A stretch of 64,000 bases of DNA from an uncultured Collinsella sp. (GTDB lineage Bacteria; Actinomycetota; Coriobacteriia; Coriobacteriales; Coriobacteriaceae). The notes under the pieces were generated by a model. It searched no databases. It saw only the letters and a list, made by a program, of their open reading frames with translations, and was not told the DNA's origin. Of the stretch, positions 32,601-40,900 are shown one piece after another; within the stretch, counting starts at the first letter, position 1; each line of letters starts with the position of its first letter. The stretch lies in assembly GCA_900541645.1 (NCBI GenBank), contig UQKQ01000010.1:1-64000 (forward strand). Reading direction: 5' to 3'. A program made the translations under genes and the position numbers.

Positions 32601-33137
32601 ATGTCCGATGCCATTCGTGCCGAGAAAATCGCGCACGAGGTCGACTTTGCTGCCCGTCAGCTGGCCCAGGCGGGTCGCTTGGACTTGACGCGCGAGTTTA
32701 TCCAGCATGGTGACGTGACGGTCTATGCACATGTGACTTCGGTAGCGCGGGCGAGCCTGTCCTTTGCCGAGCGCTTGGGCCGTGCTGGCATTTCGGTCGA
32801 CCGTGCCTCGCTGCTGCGCGGAGCCTTGCTGCACGACTACTTTCTCTATGACTGGCACGACCCCGACCCGAGCCATCGACTGCACGGATTTCGGCATCCA
32901 TTTTTTGCCCTGGCGCGTGCGGAGGAAGATTTTGAGCTGACGTCGCGCGAGCGGAATATTATCGTGCGCCATATGTTTCCGCTGGTGCCGGTGCCGCCGA
33001 CGTGTCGTGAGGCATGGATTGTGTGCCTGGCGGATAAATGGTGTGCTCTGTGTGAGACAGTCGCCGGCCGCCTGCCGCGCAAGGACGAGGCAGACGATGG
33101 CATGAGTAAAGCATCGAGCGAAAAGAGGAGAGGGTAG
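32601..33137 (+). CDS. HD domain protein
   Basis: This 178-residue predicted metal-dependent phosphohydrolase of the HD superfamily has a His in QHGDVTVYAHV, the HD pair in LLRGALLHDYFLYDW, and a late Asp in CLADKWCAL. The substrate is unknown; similar small HD proteins may act on nucleotides. It starts at AUG 32601 after GGAAGGAGG. The CmpB-like gene follows three bases after the stop, so the two are co-transcribed, a pairing also common in Firmicutes as far as I recall. Confidence 0.85.
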   Translation: MSDAIRAEKIAHEVDFAARQLAQAGRLDLTREFIQHGDVTVYAHVTSVARASLSFAERLGRAGISVDRASLLRGALLHDYFLYDWHDPDPSHRLHGFRHPFFALARAEEDFELTSRERNIIVRHMFPLVPVPPTCREAWIVCLADKWCALCETVAGRLPRKDEADDGMSKASSEKRRG

Positions 33138-33140
33138 ACG

Positions 33141-34160
33141 GTGGAAACCGCGATCGATATGGCGTTTGGCGACGCGACGCTTGCCGCCTGTCCGCTCTCG
33201 GCGTTGGTGCTCTCGTTTGCCTTCTACGGTTTTTGCGGTTGGGCATGGGAATCGACGGTCTGCGCCATGCTCAACCACGGACGCTTTGCCAACAGCGGCT
33301 TTTTGCTGGGGCCGTGCTGCCCCATCTATGGCGCGGGCGGCATTGCCTGCTGGCTGCTGTTGCGCGGAATTCCTGACGCGTCGACCCAGTTTGTCGCCGC
33401 AGCGCTCGTATGTAGCGTGATTGAGTACAGCGTGGGCGTGCTGTTGGAAAAGACAACAGGCGCACGCTTTTGGGATTACTCGCACCTGCCGTTTAACTTG
33501 CACGGACGTATCTGTCTGTACTGGGCCTGCGCGTTTGGCTTAGGCGCGTTGTGTATTTGCCGCGTGGTGGAGCCGGCGGTGTTGGGCCTGCTTGCCCATC
33601 TGTCGGTGCTGATTGTGCGGCTGTCCGCCTTTATCGTCGCGGTCGCGATGATGGTCGACGCGGTGTGCTCGTTGGCGAGCTGGCGGCGTCTGTCCGATCA
33701 GCTGGAGCGTGTGCGCGCCGACCTTGCCGACCGCATTAATGAGTCGCTTGCCGATGCCTCGGACTCAATGCTCGAGCGCATTCCCGAATCGACGATTGAC
33801 TCGGTGGCGCAGACGCATATCCGTAGCCGTGCCGTTAACGCGTGGCTGGCCGAGCTGGGTGACGCCGCGCTTGACGCCCTGCGCGAGAAGGCTTCGATGC
33901 CGACGTTTATCGCGGATGGTGCTCGCGGCCTGGCGCTTGCCGCCCGCCGCGTGGCCGATGCCGCGCCGAGCATGCCGCGTCCGTCGCTCAGTCGTCGCCT
34001 TGCCGGCAAGCGCATGAGCCGTCCGGTGCCAAGCGTGTCGCTCAGCCGACGCGACCTGCGCTTCTTCAATGCCTTCCCGCGCTTGCGCATTAACCGCTAC
34101 GAGGGCGTCATCCGAGCTACCGACCTCCGCGACCGCGCCCGCGAGCTGTTTCGGCGCTAG
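33141..34160 (+). CDS. Putative ABC-transporter type IV membrane protein (CmpB-like)
   Basis: This 339-residue protein's first 190 residues match the ABC_trans_CmpB pattern: FYGFCGWAWESTV, NSGFLLGPCCPIYGAGG and FWDYSHLPFNLHGRICL, with about five membrane helices. The C-terminal half is soluble, basic and predicted helical. The function is unestablished despite the transporter name, and no ATPase is adjacent. GUG at 33141 follows AGAGGAGAGG. Confidence 0.82.
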   Translation: METAIDMAFGDATLAACPLSALVLSFAFYGFCGWAWESTVCAMLNHGRFANSGFLLGPCCPIYGAGGIACWLLLRGIPDASTQFVAAALVCSVIEYSVGVLLEKTTGARFWDYSHLPFNLHGRICLYWACAFGLGALCICRVVEPAVLGLLAHLSVLIVRLSAFIVAVAMMVDAVCSLASWRRLSDQLERVRADLADRINESLADASDSMLERIPESTIDSVAQTHIRSRAVNAWLAELGDAALDALREKASMPTFIADGARGLALAARRVADAAPSMPRPSLSRRLAGKRMSRPVPSVSLSRRDLRFFNAFPRLRINRYEGVIRATDLRDRARELFRR

Positions 34161-34358
34161 CCGGGACGGGCACGCTCACGGCTCCCTTGCTCGCGTATTT
34201 CCCGTCCGTTTCGCGTCCGTTGCCGTGCCGTTTCCAAGATTGCGGCACCGTTTCCATTCGACAACGCAGCGTTTAACAACGCCGTATCTGGTCTACGCCA
34301 GTTGCCCCTCGGCCGCATTATGGGCGCCGACAACGTTCATGCGATCAAGGGGGAGCGA

Positions 34359-35636
34359 ATGTACGATACGGGATCGACAACGTTTATGCTCATCTGCACT
34401 ATGCTCGTGTTTTTAATGACACCGGGTCTGGCGTTTTTCTATGGCGGCCTGTCCAGGCGCAAAAATGTCATCAACACCATGCTCATGTGCTTTGGCGCCA
34501 TTGGCCTGGTTGGTGTGCTGTGGATTGTTGCCGGCTGGTCGCTGGCCTACGGCGGCGACGGTTCCAGCCCGTTTATTGGAGGCCTTGACCAGCTACTGTG
34601 CCTTCCGGTGCTCAACCAGGTGCTGCAGGCGGCCGAGGGCAATGCCGCGGACGGTGCCGTCTACCCTCGGATCATCAACATCGCCTTCCAGATGGCGTTT
34701 GCCATGATCACCGCCGCTATCGTCACGGGCAGCCTGGCAGGCCGCGTTAAGTTTGGCGCCATGGCGACCTTCCTGGGTATTTGGCTGCTCGTGGTCTATG
34801 CGCCGCTTGCCCACATGGTTTGGGGCGGCGAGGGCTCCTTTATCGGCGACATCATCGGTGCGCTCGACTTTGCCGGTGGCGACGTGGTGCACATTTCGTC
34901 CGGTCTGACGGGCCTGATTCTCTGCTTAATGCTCGGCCGTCGTCGCGGCTTTGGCATGGTGAGCTATCGTCCGCATAACGTGCCGTTTGTGGCGCTGGGC
35001 GCCGGCCTGCTTTGGTTTGGCTGGTTTGGCTTTAACGGCGGCAGCGAGTTTAAGGCCGACGCCGTGGCGGCACTCGCCATCCTCAACACCGTGACGGCCA
35101 GCGCGGCGGGCATGGTCTCGTGGCTTGCTGTCGAGCGCGTGCACACCGGTCGCCCCACGCTGGTGGGTGCCAGCACCGGTTTGGTTGCGGGCCTTGTGGT
35201 GGTCACGCCCGGCGCGGGCTTTGTCGAGCCGTGGGCAGCGCTGGTTATGGGCCTGATCGTATCGCCCGTCTGCTACCTGGCCATCAGCCATCTCAAGACC
35301 AAGTTTGGCTACGACGATGCGCTCGACGCGTTTGGTTGCCACGGCATCGGCGGCATCTTGGGCGGCGTGCTCACGGGCCTGTTCTGCGTGCCGGAGCTTT
35401 CGTGGACCGGTAAGGGCGGTCTGTTCTACACGGGCGATGTGTCACTGCTCATCTCGCAGATCTTGGGCATTGTGGTGACGGTCGTCATTGTGCTGGTGCT
35501 CGATTTGGTGATCGTCGCGGTGGTCAAGGCGCTGTTCCACGGCAGTCTGCGTGTGGACGAGGCCGACGAGGCGCTGGGCTTGGATGCGAGTCAGCACGGC
35601 GAGAGCGCCTACCCTTCGTTCTCCGGACTCGATTAG
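34359..35636 (+). CDS. amt: Ammonium transporter
   Basis: This 425-residue channel of the Amt/Rh family conducts ammonium or ammonia across the membrane. It has eleven predicted helices. The pore twin histidines are in GGDVVHISSG and AFGCHGIGG, and the recruitment-site Asp precedes the first. The signature segments FFYGGL and WFGWFGFNGGS are present. The glnK gene follows after about 215 bases, the usual partner that blocks Amt when nitrogen is plentiful. AUG 34359 follows GGGGGAGCG. Confidence 0.96.
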   Translation: MYDTGSTTFMLICTMLVFLMTPGLAFFYGGLSRRKNVINTMLMCFGAIGLVGVLWIVAGWSLAYGGDGSSPFIGGLDQLLCLPVLNQVLQAAEGNAADGAVYPRIINIAFQMAFAMITAAIVTGSLAGRVKFGAMATFLGIWLLVVYAPLAHMVWGGEGSFIGDIIGALDFAGGDVVHISSGLTGLILCLMLGRRRGFGMVSYRPHNVPFVALGAGLLWFGWFGFNGGSEFKADAVAALAILNTVTASAAGMVSWLAVERVHTGRPTLVGASTGLVAGLVVVTPGAGFVEPWAALVMGLIVSPVCYLAISHLKTKFGYDDALDAFGCHGIGGILGGVLTGLFCVPELSWTGKGGLFYTGDVSLLISQILGIVVTVVIVLVLDLVIVAVVKALFHGSLRVDEADEALGLDASQHGESAYPSFSGLD

Positions 35637-35642
35637 CAGCTT

Positions 35643-35732
35643 CCCCAAGCACCTCACCTCGGCCTTCAATCGTCGTTTGCGTACCTTAAGTACGCGGCAC
35701 TCCTCTTTCAGGCCGATCTGCGGCACTTGGGA
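35643..35732. repeat. Nested palindrome between amt and glnK
   Basis: cccaag...cttggg, cggcct...aggccg and the central gcgtac-cttaa-gtacgc pair concentrically over 90 bases. It starts seven bases after the amt stop, so it could also trim the amt mRNA. It has no T-run. Confidence 0.6.
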
Positions 35733-35850
35733 AACCTGCTAAGACCTGTTAGTTGCACTTATCTGATCTACAAGGTTGGTCTGTGGCACCTGGAAAACCC
35801 GTGCCATGTGAGGGACAATTCATTTCTTTTTTTGAAGAGAGGAATTCACT

Positions 35851-36189
35851 ATGAAGAAGATTACGGCGGTCGTTCGTGCTGAGAAGCTTGAGGTTCTTAA
35901 AGACGCGCTGTTTGCTGCCGATGTTCGCGGTATGACTATCAACCAGGTGCAGGGCTGCGGTGCGCAACATGGCTGGAAGGAATACGTGCGCGGCAACGAG
36001 TTGCTTGTCAACACAATCCCTAAGGTGCAGTTCACGCTCATTTGTGCCGATGAGCATGTCGACGGCATTGTCGAGATCATCTGCAACGCTGCTCGCACCG
36101 GTGCCGTTGGAGACGGCAAGATCTGGGTCGAGCCGGTCGAGGAAGTTATCCGCATCCGTACCGGCGAACACGGCCCCGCCGCGGTGTAG
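35851..36189 (+). CDS. glnK: P-II nitrogen regulatory protein
   Basis: This 112-residue trimeric signal protein senses 2-oxoglutarate and ATP/ADP and controls Amt and other nitrogen targets. The T-loop reads GWKEYVRGNELLVN, with the Tyr that is uridylylated or (in Actinobacteria) adenylylated. TGAVGDGKIWV and VIRIRTGEHG are the conserved nucleotide-binding parts. It is linked to amt, and AGAGAGG precedes the AUG. A small tggcac/gtgcca hairpin lies upstream at about 35780-35805. Confidence 0.95.
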   Translation: MKKITAVVRAEKLEVLKDALFAADVRGMTINQVQGCGAQHGWKEYVRGNELLVNTIPKVQFTLICADEHVDGIVEIICNAARTGAVGDGKIWVEPVEEVIRIRTGEHGPAAV

Positions 36190-36205
36190 GACAATCTTTC
36201 GCCTG

Positions 36206-36240
36206 ACGGGCGCGCTTCTCTTGAGGCGCGCCCGTTCTCG
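36206..36240 (+). terminator. Terminator of glnK
   Basis: The perfect stem acgggcgcgc / gcgcgcccgt is followed by tctcgtct, a weak U-tract. Confidence 0.75.
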
Positions 36241-36270
36241 TCTACAATATCGTGCAGACGAAGGAGAGGC

Positions 36271-37134
36271 ATGCTCATGATCAAGATGTTTGCGAGTGAC
36301 TTAGACGGAACGCTGCTGAATGCCCTGCACGAGGCAGACGGGACCATCCGCCGTGCCATTCGCGAGCTGACCGAGGCCGGCCTGCATGTGGTTCCCGCGA
36401 CCGGACGCTCGACGCTGCCGATCGGCGAGCATGGCTTTACGGGCCTGGCGCTCGACGCCTGCTGCTCCAACGGGTCCATCGTGCGCGACAGCCATGGCGA
36501 GGTGCTCAAGACCTGGACCATCGATCCGCAGATTACCGAGGAGCTGCTCAAGGCGTTCCCGGACATTTGCTTTGATTGCTCCACGCCCGATGGCATGTTC
36601 TCGAGCGGTTCGTTCGAGATGCATCAGGCGGGCTTTAAAAAGGACAGCCCCATCAAGCGTATTGTGATGCGCGGCATGCGTGCACGTGGCGGGTATCACG
36701 AGGAGCAGTATTTCGATCAGTCGATTGGCGATATCTTGCGTCACGATGTATGCAAGATCAACTGCCGCGTGACCTCGCTCGAGCTGGAGCGCGACCTTAA
36801 GGCGTATTTGGCCGAGCGCTCGGACCGTGTGGTCAACGCGCCGTTCGATCCGGTGATGTTTGAGATCACGGACGTGGCGTGCAACAAGGGTGAGAGCGTG
36901 GCCTGGCTGGCGGGCTACTACGGTATTGCCGAGGACGAGGTCGCGGTTTACGGCGACGGCGGCAACGACATTGCCATGCTCAAGCGTTTCCGCCACAGCT
37001 ACGCGACCAAAAACGCAAGCGATGCAGCCAAGGCCGCCGCGAGCGCGACCATCGGCAGCTGCATGGTCCACGCCGTCCCCAAACACATGCTCGCCACCAT
37101 GCGCAAGCAGAGCTCCCGCACCGTAATCGAATAA
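36271..37134 (+). CDS. Cof-type HAD-IIB hydrolase
   Basis: This 287-residue phosphatase of the haloacid dehalogenase superfamily has motif I FASDLDGTLL (nucleophile Asp), motif II PATGRS, the motif III Lys in ACNKGESV, and motif IV YGDGGNDIAML. The C2-type cap lies between motifs II and III. Cof proteins dephosphorylate sugar phosphates or cofactors; the substrate is not predictable. The start could be AUG 36271 or AUG 36277 (RBS GAAGGAGAGG). Confidence 0.9.
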   Translation: MLMIKMFASDLDGTLLNALHEADGTIRRAIRELTEAGLHVVPATGRSTLPIGEHGFTGLALDACCSNGSIVRDSHGEVLKTWTIDPQITEELLKAFPDICFDCSTPDGMFSSGSFEMHQAGFKKDSPIKRIVMRGMRARGGYHEEQYFDQSIGDILRHDVCKINCRVTSLELERDLKAYLAERSDRVVNAPFDPVMFEITDVACNKGESVAWLAGYYGIAEDEVAVYGDGGNDIAMLKRFRHSYATKNASDAAKAAASATIGSCMVHAVPKHMLATMRKQSSRTVIE

Positions 37135-37162
37135 TGTGACAAAGGGACTGCCCTTCGTCACA
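37135..37162 (+). repeat. Hairpin after the HAD gene, related to the GGGACAGG family
   Basis: tgtgacaaaggg and cccttcgtcaca pair around actg. The internal aaagggac resembles the loop-side of the GGGACAGG repeats, but the stem is different. Confidence 0.5.
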
Positions 37163-37254
37163 TCCAAATTATTGCCTTTACGTGTTGATGCACACGGTGT
37201 GCAATAATACTCGCACTGTGCAATAGCGCGCAGGTTGAGTAACAAGGAGGACGC

Positions 37255-37965
37255 TTGTCCCAGCTCGAGAAATGCGATCGCCGGTCCCTTCGCTCGCAGC
37301 GTGCCCTTCGCCAGGCACTTGCCAGCGAGCTTGCCGAAAGCGGCGACCTTTCGCGCATTAATGTCGCGTCGCTCACCGAGCGCGCCGGCCTTACGCGCCG
37401 CACGTTCTATTCGCACTACCGCGATATCCCCGACTTCATCAATCAAATCGAGGACGGCTTGCTGGCCGAGATCCGTGAACGCATTGAGCTCATCACCGCA
37501 GCTCAGCTGCCCGATCTCTACCACAACATCGATGAACTCGAGCCGGCGCCCGGTTCGGTTGAACTGCTGCGCTATCTTGCGGCCAACCGCGACTTAATCG
37601 GTGCGCTGCTGGGTCCGGGCGGCGACCAGGCCTTCATTAAAAGGATCATCGACACCGCGCGTGAGGCTGTGGTGCCGCGTGCGCAGACGGGCATTTTGGG
37701 CCTGGCGCTGGGCACGTTCTTTGACTACTACGTCACCTACGTCGTGAGCGCCGAGGTCGGCATGATTCAGCGCTGGTTTGAGCGTGGGCTCACCGAATCG
37801 CCCGAGGCCATGGCGCGCATTATGACGGTGCTCGCTTTTGTGCGCCCTGGTGACCTGTATGGCCAACCCATCGATATCAACGTGCCGGAATACGGCATGA
37901 AGCTATTGAACTTGCAGCTCGAGGACGCGGCCGACACCGCCGCAACCGTCGAGTCCAACAACTAA
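37255..37965 (+). CDS. TetR-family transcriptional regulator
   Basis: This 236-residue protein has an N-terminal helix-turn-helix (about 12-58; INVASLTERAGLTRRTFYSHY) and a ligand-binding helical domain. It ends 11 bases before the giant activase gene and is probably co-transcribed with it and controls it. The start is the UUG at 37255 supported by AAGGAGGA; an AUG is not available nearby. Confidence 0.88.
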   Translation: MSQLEKCDRRSLRSQRALRQALASELAESGDLSRINVASLTERAGLTRRTFYSHYRDIPDFINQIEDGLLAEIRERIELITAAQLPDLYHNIDELEPAPGSVELLRYLAANRDLIGALLGPGGDQAFIKRIIDTAREAVVPRAQTGILGLALGTFFDYYVTYVVSAEVGMIQRWFERGLTESPEAMARIMTVLAFVRPGDLYGQPIDINVPEYGMKLLNLQLEDAADTAATVESNN

Positions 37966-37976
37966 GAGGAGAGACA

Positions 37977-40900
37977 ATGAGCAAACTCGTCGAGGGCATC
38001 AAGGATCGTATGGTCGCTGCCGCACGCGAGGCCGCGCCCGCCGTGGTGGACGCCGCGCAGAAGGCCGCGACCGCGGCTGCCGAGAAAGTTGCCGAGGCAG
38101 TTGCCGATGCCAAGAACGCGGCAGGGGAGACGCTCACCGCTGACGCAGCCACGCCCAACGTTGCCGAGTCCGTAACCGCCACCGCCGCCCACGCCCCCGA
38201 AGGCGCGATCTTCAACCCCGAGGCCGCCCGCGGCAACCTGCACCTGGGCATCGACGTGGGCTCCACCACCGTCAAGCTTGCCGTGCTCAACGATGACAAC
38301 CAGATCGTCTACGCCAAGTACCAGCGCCACCACACCGACGTCCGTGCCTGCGCCCGCGATCTGTTCGAGGGCGCCGCGACTGTGCTGCCGACGGCCCAGA
38401 TGACCTGCGCCATCACCGGCTCGGGCGGTCTGCTGCTGTCCCAGTGGCTCGACTTGGAGTTTGTCCAGGAGGTCATCGCCAGCAAACGCGCCGTCGAGAC
38501 CCTTATCCCGGCCACCGATGTCGCCATCGAGCTGGGCGGTGAGGACGCCAAGATCATCTACTTTGACAACGGCATCGAGCAGCGCATGAACGGCACCTGC
38601 GCCGGCGGCACGGGCGCGTTCATCGATCAGATGGCCACTCTGCTGCACACCGACGCGAGCGGCCTCAACGAGCTCGCGGCCAACGCCACCACCATCTATC
38701 CCATCGCCAGCCGTTGCGGCGTCTTTGCCAAGACCGACGTGCAGCCGCTCCTCAACGAGGGCGCCCGCCCCGAGGACGTCGCCGCTTCCATCTTCCAGGC
38801 CGTCGTGACCCAGACCATCTCGGGCCTGGCGTGCGGCCGTCCCATTCGCGGTAACGTCGCCTTCCTGGGCGGCCCGCTGCAGTATCTCTCCGAGTTGCGC
38901 CACCGCTTCTACCTCACGCTCAACCTGGACGAGGAGCACCGCATTGTGCCCCAAAACGCCCACCTGTTTGTGGCGAGCGGCGCTGCCATGGCGCACGAGT
39001 CCAACAAGCTCAGCACGTTCCCGCAGCTTATCGAGGCCATCGACAGCCTGGGTGACACGCAGGGTGCCGAGGTCGAGCGCCTGGATCCGCTCTTTGCCAC
39101 CGACGAGGACTTTGCCGAGTTCAAGAACCGCCACGACCAGGAAGTCGTCCCCAAGGGTAAGCTCGACGGCTACACCGGCCGCGTGTTCATCGGCATCGAC
39201 GCCGGCTCCACCACCATGAAGGCCGCGCTCGTGGGCGAGGACGGCCAGCTGTTGCACACCTGGTACGGCAACAACAACGGCGACATCCTGGGCACGGCCA
39301 AGGTCATCATGGCCGATTTCTACAATCACATCCCTGCCGGCTGCACCATCGGCCACGTGACCACCACGGGCTACGGCGAGGCGCTGCTCATCGAGGCCCT
39401 CAAGGCCGATTCCGGCGAGATCGAGACCGTCGCGCACCTGCGCGGCGCCAAGGCATTCCTGCCCGGTGTCGAGTTTATCCTGGACATCGGCGGCCAGGAC
39501 ATGAAGTGCCTGCGCGTGAAGGACGGCGTCATCGAGCACATTATGCTCAACGAGGCCTGCTCATCGGGCTGCGGCAGCTTTATCGAGAGCTTCGCCGTGT
39601 CCATGAACATGGACGTGCGCGCGTTCGCCGATGCCGCCATCCATGCCAAGGCCCCGGTCGATTTGGGCAGCCGCTGCACGGTCTTTATGAACTCGCGCGT
39701 CAAGCAGGCGCAAAAGGAAGGTGCCACGGTGGGCGACATCGCGGCCGGCCTGTCCTATTCCGTCATCAAGAATGCCCTGTTCAAGGTCATTAAGCTGCGC
39801 GACCCCAAGGAGATCGGCAGCCAGGTGATCGTTCAGGGTGGCACCTTTATGTCCGATGCCACGCTGCGCGCATTTGAGCAGCTCACCGGCGTGCACGCCG
39901 TGCGTCCCGACATCGCCGGCTGCATGGGTGCTTACGGTGCGGCCCTGCTCGCCCGCGACCGCGCCGGCGCCGACGGCACCTCGACCATCCTTTCTGCCGA
40001 GGACATCGCGCACCTCACCGTGACGCAAAAACACGTCCGCTGCGGCCGTTGCTCCAACAACTGCCAGCTCACCGTCAACGATTTTGGCGGCGGCAGGCGT
40101 TTCATTACCGGTAACCGCTGCGAGAAGGGTGCCGGCCACAAAAAGCAAAAAACCGAGGCTCCTAACCTCTTTAAAAAGAAAAACGAGCTGCTCTTTAACC
40201 GCGAGGTGCTGAGCCCCGACGAGGCCCCGCGCGGCACCGTGGGTATCCCGCGCGCACTCAACATGTACGAGAACTACCCCTTCTGGCATGCGTTCTTTAC
40301 GCGCCTGGGCTTTAGCGTGCAGCTGTCCGACCAGTCGAGCAAGAAGACCTACCAGGCGGGCATCGAGTCCATGCCGTCCGAGAGCGTGTGCTATCCGGCA
40401 AAGATGAGCCACGGCCATGTGATGAACCTTATCGACCGCGATGTCGACTTCATCTGGATGCCGTGCGTGCGCTGGGAGCGCAAGGAGGATCCGACGGCTG
40501 GCAACTGCTATAACTGCCCCATCGTCATGAGCTACCCCACGGCGTTGGCACTCAACATCGACGAGATCCGCGAGCAGAACATCGAGTTCCTGTATCCGTT
40601 TGTGCCGTATCACGACAAGACCGAGCTCAAGCGCCGTCTGTACCAGGTGCTCGCCGTCGACCGTGTGGCCGATGCGCAAGCCGGTCGCGGTCGCGTGCGT
40701 GGGCCCAAGATCACGCGCTCCGAGGTCGATGCCGCTGTCAACGCTGCCTTTGAGGCCGATGCGCGTTTCCATGAGGACATCCAGACCATGGGCGAGGAGG
40801 CTCTTAAGTGGGTCGAGGACCACGGTGGCCACGGCATTGTGCTCGCCGGCCGCCCCTACCATAACGACCCCGAGATCAACCATGCCCTGCCCGAGCTTAT

